Notes under the pieces: model-generated
Databases searched by the model: none
Told to the model about the DNA's origin: nothing
What the model saw: the letters and a program-made list of their open reading frames with translations, nothing else
Translations under genes and position numbers: made by a program
Assembly (NCBI GenBank): GCA_036244855.1
Contig: BQKZ01000324.1
Location: 12,518-76,517 of the forward strand
Direction of reading: 5' to 3'
DNA: 64,000 bases
From: Temnopleurus reevesii
Lineage: Eukaryota; Echinodermata; Echinoidea; Temnopleuroida; Temnopleuridae
Shown here: one piece after another, positions 22,667 to 35,720 of the stretch
Numbering within the stretch: the first letter of the stretch is position 1
Layout: each line of letters begins with the position of its first letter

Positions 22667-23710
22667 TTTGGAATAGTCAGGATTCACGTTTAATTTTGTT
22701 TTTATTTGTTCTTACGGGCAAATAGATTATTGGTCTTTTTAAAGTTTTTTTTTTCATTTCAACTTTGTACGATCTACAGTAGATGTCAACACAGTGTACT
22801 ACTGCACCTCATGTCCGTGCAAAAAGGACTTTACAGGCTTATGTTCAAAATGACCTTTAGCAGTTACAGGAAGTTTTTATTCATAATAAAGGGACACTTC
22901 AAGGTCAAACCTGAGAGATGGGATGCTGTATGTTTGGAAAGACAGTGATTATCCGCCTTACTTGGAAAGGTAACTCCTGCTGGCCTGCTTTCGCTGTAAT
23001 CGCTCCAGGATTTGACATTCTAAATGCTTGGTAAAGGATAGGCTTGGCCTTCAGTCAATATGTTATCTTTATTTTACATGACAAGAGTGTTATTAATTTG
23101 CCTAGCATGCACCTTGAAGTTCAAACAATTTTGATTGTTCAAATACACAGATTGCCTCAAGCACCAAATGGCAAGTAGTATTTGGAATAGTCAGGATTCA
23201 TGTTTAATTTTGTTTTTATTCGTTCTTACAGGCTAATAGATTATTGGTCTTTTTAAAGTTTTTTTCCCATTTCAATTTTGTATGATCTACAGTAGATATC
23301 AACACAGTGTACTACTGCACCTCATGTCCGTGCAAAAAGGACTTTACAGGCTTATGTTCAAAATGACCTTTAGCAGTTACAGGAAGTTATTATTCATACT
23401 AAAGGGACACTTCAAGGTAAAAACAGAGAGATGGGATGCTGTATGCTTGGGAGATACAATGATTATCCTCCTTACTTGGAAAGGTAACTCCTGCTGGCCT
23501 GCTTTCGCTGTAATCGCTCCAGGATTTGACATTCTAAATGCTTGGTAAAGGATAGGCTTGGCCTTCGGTCAATAAGTTTTCTTTATTTTACATGACAAGA
23601 TTGTTAATAGCCTAGCATGCCCCTTGAAGTTAAAACAATTTGGACTGTTCAAATGCCAATAATGCTAAAGCTTTATTAACAGATCACCCCGAGCATTAAA
23701 TGGCAAGAAG
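22667..23710. repeat. Large tandem duplication, two units of about 514 bp
   Basis: GGAATAGTCAGGATTCA begins near 22669 and again near 23183. The two units stay collinear through GTCCGTGCAAAAAGGACTTT, CTGGCCTGCTTTCGCTGTAA and CCTAGCATGC to AAATGGCAAGnAGTAT. The unit edges abut (head to tail). A shared short plus-strand frame exists in both units but is interrupted differently, so I do not call it a gene. Confidence 0.9.
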
Positions 23711-25139
23711 TATCAATACATTTTGGTAACATTCATAGAAAATTGTTCTAATTGAAAATATACAAAATGGCTGATTTTCTCATAACAAAAACATTCCAAA
23801 TGATTTGTATCTCTATTTTCGAACTAGATACTTGGTGAACATTTAGTCTTATTGAATGAACGATGAATAAGACTGTTTAAAAAGAAGGTCCGAACAGGGG
23901 ATAATTTCACTTTTCATATTTGATTATCAGTTTTAGATGAGAGGAAACATTTTCTGTACAGTTCTATTTGAAAAAGATGCTATACAAAACATCTTTTGTG
24001 CAGCAATCATGATGAAATGCATAGCAAATTGCCATATGATACTAGGAAAATTATTCCTTGCTCTTGCTGAACATCAAAAGGTCTGGAAAGCAGACTATAA
24101 TGATGGATGGAGCGCAGATGGCTAGGCCATTAGGGTAAACATTGGAAAATGAGAGCTCACATACATCACTTGTGATTGGGCTGACTGGGACATGTCTTCC
24201 GATCAACTCCAAAACATTGTGAAATAAATTTCAGGAAAGCTTCTTCGCCCAATCATTAACGCTTTCGTTTTATCCATCTGTTTAGGTAATTTTTATTACG
24301 TGATTACCTGAAACATACCATTTTGTTGAGCAGAAACAGTCAGGACACACTTCAAATCTTTCATTTTCACTTAATGAATCTTGATTTTTAGTGCAATTTC
24401 CATTCAATAATCCTCCCGTCCTCACCTGTCTAATTTTTTTTATTAGCTTTGAATGGGAACTATCACTGTACAAAATCAATTGCACTAAAACCACTCTTAA
24501 AATAAGGTGTTGAAGTGTGAAAGAAGTCACCTTGTCAATTACAATACTCAAAAAGAATTTCCTCTCCAAATATATTTCAGTGCAATAACTTACATGTAGT
24601 GTTCTTGTCACAAATATCTCACATTTTGGTAATATGAAAACCTCAGATGTCTTGATGAAAAAAAGAACATTTTTCATGGACCATTGAAGTAAGAGTGTGA
24701 TTGCTTAGAACAAGAACTAATCAATAAAGGAGAACTCTTATATCTGTGTTGATAATAGTGAATTCATTATTTCACATGAAATACAATTTAAATTGTTTTC
24801 CTTGTGAAAACAATCCTCCTTCTACATGTACTTTCATATAATGAAACAGCAGAGTGCTATATATGGTTTCTGATACAAATTAATTGTCCAAACTACTGCT
24901 TTTCATATTCGTTTTGTTACATTTGAATACATTTTAAGATCTATGATCCAAAATCAAATTAAATTGATTTAAACTAATTCAATAATTTAGACAAATTGAA
25001 ATGAAATGATTCAATAATGTATAATCCCATCAAACATTTATAAATCATGGGGAAATTTATCGCCCAAAAAACTGATTTTCACATTTATTTTGTTATTCTT
25101 TAATAGATTTTAAAATATATCAAAATTGATAAATCGGGA
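23711..25139. other. No gene recognised
   Basis: AT-rich unique sequence. The minus-strand frame at 24282-24677 has no domain or splice context I can support. Confidence 0.4.
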
Positions 25140-26860
25140 GGCATTTGGTTTCTTTTCCCAGAAATTGATAGACTCCAGATCTGCAGAACAACATAACAAG
25201 CAAGACGATCTAGTGGAACTTACAGCAGATTAGTGATGTTCAGGACCCCCACTAGTTAGTTCAACTGATGCAGATACCATAAACTGACTAGCTCCCTCTG
25301 TGAGCATAGACAGTAGTATAGATGGTGACATCAAACATTTCAATGGTCAACAATGACAGAGCTCAGAAAACCGTTTGCACGACTTATTTTTCACCCATCA
25401 CATGTCCTTATAGCATGGAGGGGGGGGGGGTACATTGGCAACTCTAGCACCAGCCCCACCCCCTCGCCAGACAGTAGTATCATTTATGGATAGTGTCATC
25501 AAACATTTCAATTGTCAACAATGGCAGAGCTCACAAAACTAGTTTTTCCCCACATTCCAGAAATGTAAAACAACATAACAAGCAAATTTCATCCGTAACT
25601 GTAGATGAGTGATATTCAGGACCCCCACCAGTTAGTTCAACCAAAAACTTGGTTCAACCATAGACATACCACTCCGACATGTCTATGGTTCAACTGATGC
25701 AAATACCATAAACTGACTAGCTCCCTCTGTAAGCATAGACAGTAGTATCATTTATGGATGGTGTCACCAAATATTACAATTGTCAACAATGACAGAGCTC
25801 ACAAAACTGACTGAATAACTTCTTTTTCATCCATCACATATCCTTGAAGCGTGAGGGGGGGGGGGGGGACCTTTGAGCATTCTAGCACCCGATCCCTCGG
25901 AGAGGAGAGACAAAACGGTGCAAAATTTGCTGAAAATCATGAGGCATTCGCTTAATAGTAAGATATCTTTTTCAAGAAATGTAGAACAACATAACAAGCA
26001 ATACCATCGAGTGAAACTTACAGCAGATAAGTGATATTTAAGACCCCTACCAGTTCAACGGATGCAGATACCATAAACTAACTAGCTCCCTCTGTGTGCA
26101 AAGACAAACTTAGGGTAATTTATGGACCGTGTCATCAAACATTTCAATGGTTAACAATGACAGAGCTCACAAAACTGATTGTGTGACTAACTTTTTACCC
26201 ATCACATATTCTAGTTATTAGTGGGGGGGGGGATTTGTATTGGCATATTTGGATTGGCATTCTGCCTCCCCCATTGTTGGAGATTCGTTGGCTCATGAGA
26301 GGGAGAAATTTGGATAATCAACATATTCTAGAAATGGATAATAACATAACAAGCAACATCATCAAGTGGAACTTACAGCAGATAAATGTTATTCAAGATC
26401 CCCACCAGTTCAACAGATGCAGATGCTATAAACTGACTAGCTCCCTCTGTGTGCAAAGACAGTAGCATCTTTTATAGATAGTGCCATCAAAACATTTCAA
26501 TGGTAAACAATGCATGACTTATTTTTCACCCATCACATATGGAGGAAGGAAGGGGGTACATCACCCCCACCCCTCGCCAGACAGTAGCATCATTTATGGA
26601 TCTTGTCATCAAATAATCATTTGGTAAACAATAACAGAGCACACAAAACCGATTTCATGGCTAATATCTTACTCATGCATATATTCTTGGTAGTGGAGGG
26701 GCTTTTCGGGCATTCTGCCCCCCTCCCCCCCCCCCCCCCCCCCCCCCCCCCCTTGATGGGGGAGAGGTAATATGGTGGAACATTTGCTGAAACCCTTTTT
26801 CGTCAGCTCATGAAAGGGAGAAATTTGCCAAGAAGGGTGCAAAATTTGAGCCTGGGATTT
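25140..26860. repeat. Degenerate long tandem repeat with G/C homopolymers
   Basis: GATGCAGATACCATAAACTG and variants occur at 25268, 25696, 26061 and 26416 (spacings 428, 365 and 355). Each is followed by ACTAGCTCCCTCTGT and a later GACAGAGCTCACAAAAC. A second phase of the unit appears near 25470 and 26581. G runs punctuate the units near 25420, 25856 and 26222, and a long C run closes the block. Confidence 0.85.
26719..26752. repeat. Poly-C homopolymer tract
   Basis: About 34 bases of C with one T. The poly-Gly frame on the minus strand is an artefact. Exact length is unreliable in draft assemblies. Confidence 0.9.
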
Positions 26861-29800
26861 CAGTGGCAAAGCACTATTGTTATGGTAACTGTAGGAGAAT
26901 GAATGTTTGTCACTGCAACATACGTGATGAAATGCCCTCCCGTAATCTAATTTGTGTTTGTCAATTTTTCTTCCATCCTATACTTCTTTTTCTCTATTTT
27001 GCACTGTTCTCCTCTATCATTCAATCCCAAACTATTTTTCTGCAATATTTTCCATTAGTGCTTTGAACTTCTCTGTATTTCCCTCCCACTCATTACTCTC
27101 CTGAGATCATTTAGGGTTAATCCTACTTTGCCCACGTTATCACTTTATACTTATCATGTTTGCCATCTTCAGATTTGAAATCTCAGATCTGTGACTGATA
27201 ACAAGATAAAATGTGTGGACAATATAAACAACACCCATACTTGATTAATCATGTTCTACCCCCAGTGAAATACAAATAGGCTCCAAACATTTTGTGCAAC
27301 TGATTAAGGACATAAATGAAACAGAATCAAGAAATTCAATACAACATTATGTTCTGCCAAAATGAAATCAAATCAAACTCCACCCATATTTTGACATTTG
27401 TTGTGATGACATAGAGCTAAAAAAAAACCAATATGGCACAGGAATATATTTAGTTTTTGTACTGTTGTAGAGCTTCATATTTTAGTATGATCATATAAAC
27501 TTTTTTATCCAAATACTCTAAAAGCGGACAAAGAGAAATCAGACAAAAGTTAGGGTTACAGCTGCAGATTTGCATCCACTTGCTTGGAAAGAGTTAATGT
27601 AATTAAAGAAGAAGAAAATGTTCAGAGTTTCCATTGAATTTCATTAATCTCAGAGAGTTTACATTTTAATTTAAGCTTTATTAATAATTTCAATGTTAGA
27701 ATTTAACAACAGAAGAAAAGTCATTCTGAAAGCAGCACATGTGATTAACTTTAATAGCACACGCACTATTACTTCCATGACAAGTACCAAGGCTGACATG
27801 ATTTGTGTCAAACAAACCATTCATCAAAATTTCATGTTCCCAAGTATGTTTACAAACATTGAAAGAAATTACTCAAATTCACATGGAAATGCAAAAGTAA
27901 AAACGTGTTTCACCACAATATATTTTGGACCATAGATCCCTTCTCTTGAAAAAAAAGGTAAAATTAAATTGAAATTAAGATTTGAAATGTCACGAGAAAT
28001 GTGCTAAAATGCATTGATAGTTGGATGAGAAAAGAGATATAATTATCAGCCCTATTTAACTTACTGTAGAAAAAGAATCAATGATTTAAACAATTCTTGT
28101 CAATTTATTACCCTAAGGGTAAGATTATCTGCATCCTGTATTTGGATTAAAATTATTTCTATTCAAAACAATTTATTTCTTCATCTACTTTCGATAGAAA
28201 AGATGAAAACATACAAGAAAATATATATTTACCTATAAATAGATCAACATCCATCCAGTCGTCTTCCATTTTGACTTCCAAAATGTTGAAGTTAGTCCGT
28301 AAAATGAAATTCCACAAGTATCAATCCAATATCCTACTAGTCTAGTATGCTTTTAACTAATTTTTCTGCTCTGATAGACTTTCCATGCAGGCTGCACTAA
28401 TAATATCACGATGATGTACAGGTAATTAAATCATGATGGGTGCCAAGTCAGCTGAACTTAGTCCTTCTAAAAGTGAGAAAAGTCACTTGTACAAGTCATG
28501 TTCTACTGTATGAAAGCAGTCAAGATTGGAAGATATCTTAGCTTTTTTTCATGGAACGTCGTATTAGAGACATCTCGGCTATGATATGCAGGGAAATATC
28601 ATTGGAGAAACAGCATGGATGTTCTTCATGAAATGCATGATAAATGGCTTTCGATGTAATTAATAGCCATTGAAAGTTCATGTCATTATTAATCTTCAAG
28701 AGTTAAACGCTCACGTAGCAACAAAAATTATCTCTAGAAAGGTTACATCCAGGCTCTACACCAGTTGTGACGTGCTTAGTCTTTCAAAGAGATGAACAAA
28801 AAAAATTAAAACTTCACATGAAATATTCATGTTTTAAAAATAAACATAAAAATCCTGACTGATCCATGAGAAAAAAAAGGAAGATATATGTTCCATCACT
28901 TTGAGAAAAGTTCCAACGTCATCTACATCACCCAATTTCACTTTATTTGGACACAAATATCAAGTATTTCTAGCCTTTAACAAACCAGGTTTGTTAATTT
29001 CATAAAATCCTTCCCTGGGCAAGTATTTTCTTTGGAAATGATGAATATCTGTCCCATCTCAGAGGCATTTCTGGAACTAAATGCACAAATCAGCTAAAGT
29101 AATACATGAAGACTCCTTGAAGAAAAACTTGGCACACTTAAGTCAGTTCCATTTAAACAAAGACATGACAGAACTAGCATCTTGAATAAAAGTTTGATGA
29201 TCAAGGCATAACTAATCAGGTCTAGAGTACACAATATGGAGGATGGTCTCCTAATTCCAACATCCTTCTTCCATCTCCTAAGACCCCACGCAATTGGTCA
29301 AAGATGTGACTTTTCCAAATTCTGATTAAGCCAGAGGACAGCCCACTATCTCTTTATTTAGTACAGTGTTTTCTTGAGTAATCCCTACACAGGAAGGAGT
29401 GTGTGGGACTGGATGAGCCTAAACTGTCCAGCACTAGGAAACAGGTCTCAATTTCAGGGTCAGACTTTGAGACTGGTGTAATGAAATGATTCAAAATGGC
29501 ATGTTCCGCTACCAGTCTTTGCTTCCAATTTAGTTCGGTGAGCGAAAGTGACACTACAAGAAACGCGATCCCACACACACATCATAAGTCAAATGAAATT
29601 TGTCATGGTAAATTACACTTTGCTTTGAAACATCATCCAGCTACTGTAAACAAGTAAACAGCAATGAAAGTTATCTCATCCCAGAGTATATGAGGATGCT
29701 AACCCCAACTTTTCAGATATTATAGCTCGATCCATGGAAGCAAACATAAAAATGTGCCTATTTCTGCCGAGTTTCATACTGAGCAATTCTAGTATGAAAC

Positions 29801-30616
29801 CAATCAAATCTAAACTCACTGACTACTCTCAAAATAATGGTATTCCCATCTCAGCTATGTATAGCCACAGACCGGTTTCAATATCAGATGGCTTAAAAGT
29901 GTTTGAGGTCAATGGATTAAACAGTTTGTCCATTAAGACTACGTACATTGAAAACATGTTCACATCTTCTGTAGATGTATCAATTCACTCTGGGAAAGCA
30001 AAGTATTATTCCTTAGTGATTGAATTCAGATGTACAGGTCACAGCATCAAGGTCACACTAGGTCACAACAGGTCAAATGAGTTCAAATCAGATCCAATCG
30101 TTATCTTGATGCTGGTGGTAAATATAAATCATAGTTAGATTTATGTGATGTTGCTCTTCTTTATGTTTAACACAAATCAACTTCTTTACCATGCGGACTC
30201 AAAAGTTAGGGATCCTGTGATGTACTGACAATACATATTGCAGATCCTTTTCTACAGCTCCGATAAGAATCTCCAAACATTCAAAAGTCTTTTACCTGTA
30301 TAAACATCTCAATGTTGTGATGATGCATTTATACTTCATCCCATCCATTCTGAATAAATCATTATTATAGCTCCACCACTGAAATATCATGCTCAACCAT
30401 GATAAGCTTATAAAAGACATTTCAGCCAATCAAATGCATTCTTGAACTTTCAGACCAGTTATTCGACAAGTTTGGCTCATAGTGATAAGTCCTGAATGTT
30501 AGAGAAAGTCAAAAGGTATCCACACCTCAAACTAATTTCTGCTTTGCAATACGAACTTGACAGCTACCGATAATTCAATGTAGCGAGACCGATCCCCCTA
30601 CCCTCACAAAATACAG
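26861..30616. other. Unique AT-rich sequence, no gene supported
   Basis: No tandem or inverted repeats stand out across 3.7 kb. The plus-strand frame at 29734-30138 (134 codons) is long for this composition but has no recognisable domain, signal or exon signals. Confidence 0.35.
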
Positions 30617-30760
30617 AAGCAAAGACGTGTGAATCACTCCAAAATTAGAACTCCCGCTAATGATGACCCTCTAGAAATAGAACCAATGTTTATCCCCCCA
30701 TCACTCGTTGAGCCGCCAGCTCCTAGCAAAAGAATGACACGTCCAAACAATCCCTGGTAG
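30617..30760 (+). other. Possible terminal coding exon (47 codons plus stop)
   Basis: A pyrimidine-rich acceptor (CCCCCTACCCTCACAAAATACAG) ends at 30616. The following phase-0 frame runs to TAG at 30758-30760 and looks protein-like: a basic start (KQRRVNHSKIR), then DDPLEIEPMFIPPSLVEPPA and SKRMTRPNNPW. Codon choice is unlike the AT-rich shadows elsewhere. It has no ATG of its own at the front, so upstream exons on the plus strand would be needed, and I could not find them. No family recognised. Confidence 0.3.
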
Positions 30761-32155
30761 GAAGACCTGGGCATGGGTCATCCAACCAATACCCGGTCAT
30801 CTTCAACGTGATCAAAGCGGTTTCCATTCAATATCTGCCATATGATGATCGCATCACTTAATACTTCACTTGTCTCCAGGCAGGAGGGGAGTGATATTGT
30901 TAAGCATGAACGGGGTAAATTTTGATGCACTATACAGCTGGTTACGTCTGTCGTCGTAATTTCGGCATTAGCAGCAAGTATACTCTGAAGTGATTTTTAA
31001 CAGCATGCAAGACCGAGTAGTTACTTTTGAATGAGTTTGGAGCTCCTACTGGGAGAAGCACTTAAAATTTTAATGCAGAATGATTCATCGAGCTTCAGTA
31101 CTTGCAAATAGTTGATTCAATTCCTGACCAAATAAACAAAAGACACTCCTGATTTGAAACAGTGCAATATAGTTTTGCCATCTTCTAGTCATGTCAAGCA
31201 ATACATATTCTTTTATTGACACCACATTTAGAAAATTTAAGGGTACACGACATCCACAACCATCAGCATGAACACAACCATTCATTCATAAAAGCAATAT
31301 AAAGATCGAGATTTTGCAACATCTGCCATCCCGTTTAAAAATAGGTATCATAAATGAGGTCCCAATAAATCACATAAAAATCAACTCACTACAGATTTTT
31401 ATATTCAAAATACAGGGAGAAATTGGTTGTCTCTTGTAGCATCAAACATGTATTAACATAAGCATGGTAAATTAAGAGTATGGCAGCATATAAGCTACCA
31501 TAAATTTGCTTAAAGGTATTGTATAACATTGCTTTCATTTTTTTTAACTTCTTAACCACCAAGTCCTAAATGCCCCCTAAATAACTGATGGTGTATATAA
31601 ACTAAGCTGTGAAAAAATGAGGCTTCAAAACCAACGGTAAAAAGAAAGCTAAAATCAAGAATTCAGCCCACAGACACACTGAGCGGGAATATTATGGCGA
31701 CCGTGGTCCACTTTATTCTTTCATTGATATCTTGATAGTGCCTGTATAACTTCCTTTATTTCTATTCCTTCTTTTTTCATCAATCTAAATGTAATGACAT
31801 AGGTTAGACAGCTTGATTTGATGATTTTTCTTTATGATTAAATCATCATATGTAACAACTGAACCTAATATTTCACAAAAGTGAAACATGAGTTTATTCT
31901 AATATTTGAATGTGTATTCTATCTACACCTTTGAAGATAAAAGCTGGTTGTAAGATGGGTGTCAAGACAACGAACACAAATGTATGAGGTTGCTTTTTTT
32001 ATGCAGCAGGATTAGCAAACTAAATACAAAAAATATGATAATTTTCCAAAATACAATGAAGTTGAACACAATGAATATTCACATGTTACATATACTTGAC
32101 TATTTCTTTTTGTACCTCTCACTTCCCCTACCTCCTACTTTCTTTTTTCTTGCTT

Positions 32156-32156
<1 letters not shown>
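30761..32156. other. No gene recognised
   Basis: Unique AT-rich sequence with no supported feature. Confidence 0.4.

Positions 32157-32200
<44 letters not shown>
32157..32200. repeat. (CT)n microsatellite
   Basis: An almost pure CT run of about 40 bases. The poly Ser/Leu frame is an artefact. Confidence 0.95.
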
Positions 32201-32203
<3 letters not shown>

Positions 32204-33174
32204 GTCACCTTCCCTCCCTATATACGATATTCCATACATAGCATTTCAACAATTTTTTAAAAGATGATAAACACCAAACACCAAAAAATGATTTTCCATG
32301 TTTCTGTTGCTTTGTGGAAAAAAAATAAACCCAAATGAGATGTTAGACCTTGTTCACAAATTATCTTTTGTGTCCGATCATATTTACCTACAGTGTACCT
32401 GTTTATGATATGTTTACCATGTCAACATGGAGGAGTTAGAATCAATTTTCTGGATCAAACAAATGGTGTTTTGGGTTAGTTCCAGGGAGCTTAATGAACC
32501 ATGAAGAATCGCTAAGTTGTTTTGATATTTTTGTTGATTTGGTTTGACAGGGAACTTTGGCTAGAAAGAGGGAAAATGAAAAGAGTGAACTTTTCAACTT
32601 GGCAAGTATTACCTATTGAATTTATCGAGGTGATTCAGCTGAAGGAGTTGGTCCCTGATGTAATAATGAAAATAATTTGTTCAACTAATTTGTTGAATAA
32701 ACTATTCCATGTACAGGTGCATGTGTTTAAAGGAAATGTTAATAATTGGGATTACATTAGAAATGGATGAATGCGAAAGATTTGAAGAAAAGTAAACAGA
32801 TTTCGATGTACAGTACAACAACCCAGTTTTCATAGTTTTTTTGATAGGTTTTTACCACTTTGGTAAATCTACCATCGCGGAGCCAGAACACAATATTTTT
32901 CACGATAATATCAAATTCTTTGCATGCAAAAACACCAATTTAACTAATTTAAAACCAATTTAACTAATTTGTATGAAAGTTGAAGAAAAGTATAGAATTG
33001 TGTGCTTTTCTCTTCTGCCACAATTGTAAAATATCTGCCACCATTGGATTGGGCAGCAGTACTTTGGTTCTTTGCCACAATGTTGGTAAAAATTAGCTTC
33101 CTTGGACCCTTGATAAAACATATAACAAAAAAGGATAAAGACTTCTAGTAAAAGAGCAAAGGACAGGAATGCTG
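32201..33174. other. No gene recognised
   Basis: AT-rich sequence. A short tandem word AATTTAACTAATTT sits near 32938-32970. Confidence 0.4.
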
Positions 33175-33305
33175 AAGGCTTGGCGAAAAGAAATGTAACT
33201 CATACCACCTAAAATAATGTGCACATATTAAAAAATCACTTCTATTAAAGGCTTGGCGGAAAAGAAATTTAACTCATACAACCTAAAATAATGTGAACAC
33301 ATGAA
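33175..33305. repeat. Two-unit direct repeat, period 73 bp
   Basis: AAGGCTTGGCGnAAAGAAAT at 33175 recurs near 33248. Both are followed by AACTCATAC and ACCTAAAATAATGTG. Confidence 0.8.
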
Positions 33306-33586
33306 AATATCTCTCTTTCATGTCCTAGAGTACATTGCAACGGAAGTATTTCAAATTTCATGAACTGATGAAATCACTCTTTATCACTTAAAATTAAGGG
33401 AACTCTCGGCCACACACGGAATTTAGGGTAACTTAAAAATACATAACAAATAAAGTCAGATTACACTCCTTTAAAATTCCAAGTTCAGTGATGAAGGAAT
33501 TATGGTGAAAACCAAAACATGACGTGATTCTGGACGTCAAGTTTGTAAGAAATATCGCAGGTGCGATCGCCCTTCAAAGAGGGAGA

Positions 33587-33925
33587 GGTATGACAAAGGA
33601 AACCAACGTGGGTGCCTATGTGACCAAAGTTTTACGTACAGGAAGTGGGAACATACCTTGGTGTATGGCTGGTGAGTGTCTGATTACAGGGTGTGTTCAT
33701 ACTGAGGTAAATTCTACGTTCACATTGAAGGGACAACCATGGAAGGAGGGATAGGTATGTCAAAGGAAACTAACATGGGTGCTAATGTGTTCATACTGAC
33801 TTGAGTGCAACGCTCCTATTGAAGACTGGCTGGCGTGCAAGGAAGAATAGCTATGTGGTTGTCAATGTGACCAAAGTTTTACGTTCAGGAAGTAGGAACA
33901 TACCTTGGAGTATGGCTGGGAAGTG
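33587..33925. repeat. Scrambled local duplications
   Basis: GGTATGACAAAGGAAAC at 33587 recurs near 33754. GTGACCAAAGTTTTACGT with the next ~40 bases at 33620 recurs near 33867. The two period lengths (about 167 and 247) show partial units. Similar peptides in two short plus-strand frames follow from the duplication. Confidence 0.75.
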
Positions 33926-34499
33926 TATGATTACAGACTGTTCATATTGTTTTAAAGAAAACTTTGAGAGCCCTTCATGTGAAACTCTAAGGTTGGGACA
34001 TCCATATTGATTCATGAGAAGTGACTTACAGCCTGAATATTTTTGTGAAGACTTCTAGTCTTCCAAATGATTCTCTAATTACTGGGAACATTGATCCTGA
34101 GACATAAAAACTGTTGACTTGTTTGAATTAGAATAATCGAGCTTGCAATGTTACGTTGCCTAAAGGATCGTAAAATGGGGCGAAGAGGGATAAACCTTAC
34201 ACAGCCTATTTAAATCTGCTTATATCACATTTGCTTTCACGTCTATATTCACTTTTTGTATACATATTCGAAGAGATATCCCATAAGTGCTTCCACAGTT
34301 GTATTTCAAATTCATGTGGGTGAGGGTGAAATGATTTTAGTACAGTGAATTGAAACACACGTAGCTTCATGGTAGCAGGTGACGTAAATATCAAAAAGGC
34401 GTGTTCATACCAAGTCAGAGAGACCACAATGATGACGAACTTTAAAATCATGTGTGGGTGTGAATGTGGTCATATCTTAGACCACCATGAATTGTATCA
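33926..34499. other. No gene recognised
   Basis: AT-rich sequence with no feature. Confidence 0.4.
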
Positions 34500-34757
34500 T
34501 TAAACTTCAAATCAGAATTTGATTATGACAGAGTTACAAATATTTGAGTACGAATTCCCTTCTTTTTCCCTGATGTATTTTCAAAATTCTATAACAGGCC
34601 ATAGTTTGTAGTGCAATGCATTGGATTGTTAAACTTTAAATCATAATTTAATGACTGGGTTGCAACTATTTGAGGAGACCAAATTCCATTGTTTTTTCCA
34701 AGATAACTTTTTCAAAGTTCTATAACTTTGCCAAATTCATTCATTCATTTCATCCAA
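34500..34757. repeat. Two-unit diverged tandem repeat, period about 129 bp
   Basis: TTAAACTTCAAATCAGAATTT at 34500 aligns with TTAAACTTTAAATCATAATTT at 34629. Both units end in CAAAnTTCTATAAC. Confidence 0.7.
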
Positions 34758-35707
34758 TTTTAATGCATCTTTTACAAAATGAACATTGTGTCAAACTCCC
34801 TGACTTTTCCCTGACTGAAAAAAGGGACCCAGAATTAGGCACCTTGGACAAACTTCTCAATTAATTTGTTTCTAGTTATATGAGGGATAGATCAATCTTT
34901 TTAAATATTAAAACAATATGTGTTTCATCATGCAAATCAACTTATTGATAGCAAGAATTGATAAGTAACATTTATGGATGAAGTATAAGGTGCAAAAATG
35001 GAATTATCAAATGATATCTACTGATGTTCTAAAATCATTTGAAATACAAAATACAAAATGATGTAAGATGTGTGATAAGAATGAAAAGCTCATATTGTTT
35101 TAACCTCTCCCTAAAATCAAGACTCTCATTAAATTCATATGGTATTGCCCCAAATCCTTGCACTGGAATGGTTAAAAGCTTGGAAAAAAATCTTGCTCAG
35201 AGTGATGCCAAATTCCTAAAGCCAAGTGCACAACATGATGAAATCTCAGCAAAAATTTTACTAAGCTTGATTTCACCTGACGTGTTATGACTGCATGCAC
35301 GTAATGAAGCATTTGACACTATTTCTCACATGAGGGCGAGATCATAATTAATTTCTCATAGCTATAAAAGGCAAAGGGCTTCTACAGCTGAAAATCGTCT
35401 CGAGATCTTAATTGATATTGACAGAGGGAGAGAGGGGCAGGAGGTGTGATGATGTACGGGTAGCCACAGGCTTTGGAGCTGCAGAGTTTGCTCAAGTTCA
35501 CAGAGATTATTTTAAGCCTGACTAATCAGAATGTTAAGTATTTGTAATCAAAGGCTCTCACAATTTCATAAATTGATTAAACAAAAAGAAATCCCCATTT
35601 CCAAAATTGCATGACTTTCTCGGACTTAAGTTAATTCAAGTTTAACTGAACTTTAAACAAACATTCTTAATACAAAACCCTCAAAGTACTAAGTGTATGC
35701 GGACTCC
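34758..35707. other. No gene recognised
   Basis: AT-rich sequence leading into a C homopolymer and the N at 35720. The plus-strand frame at 35039-35290 has no recognisable feature. Confidence 0.4.
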
Positions 35708-35720
35708 CCCCCCCCCCCCN

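Noticed and set aside
22706..23548. Shared 60-80 residue peptide in two plus-strand frames
   Set aside because: It follows from the 514-bp DNA duplication. The frames are interrupted differently and have no known domain.
29734..30138. 134-codon frame as a gene
   Set aside because: No recognisable domain or motif. It starts and ends without regulatory or splice context.
33524..34010. Two similar short peptides (VTKVLRxGSxNIPWxMAG) as a repeated-domain gene
   Set aside because: They lie in scrambled, non-coding-like local DNA duplications with frame breaks between units and no start or splice support.
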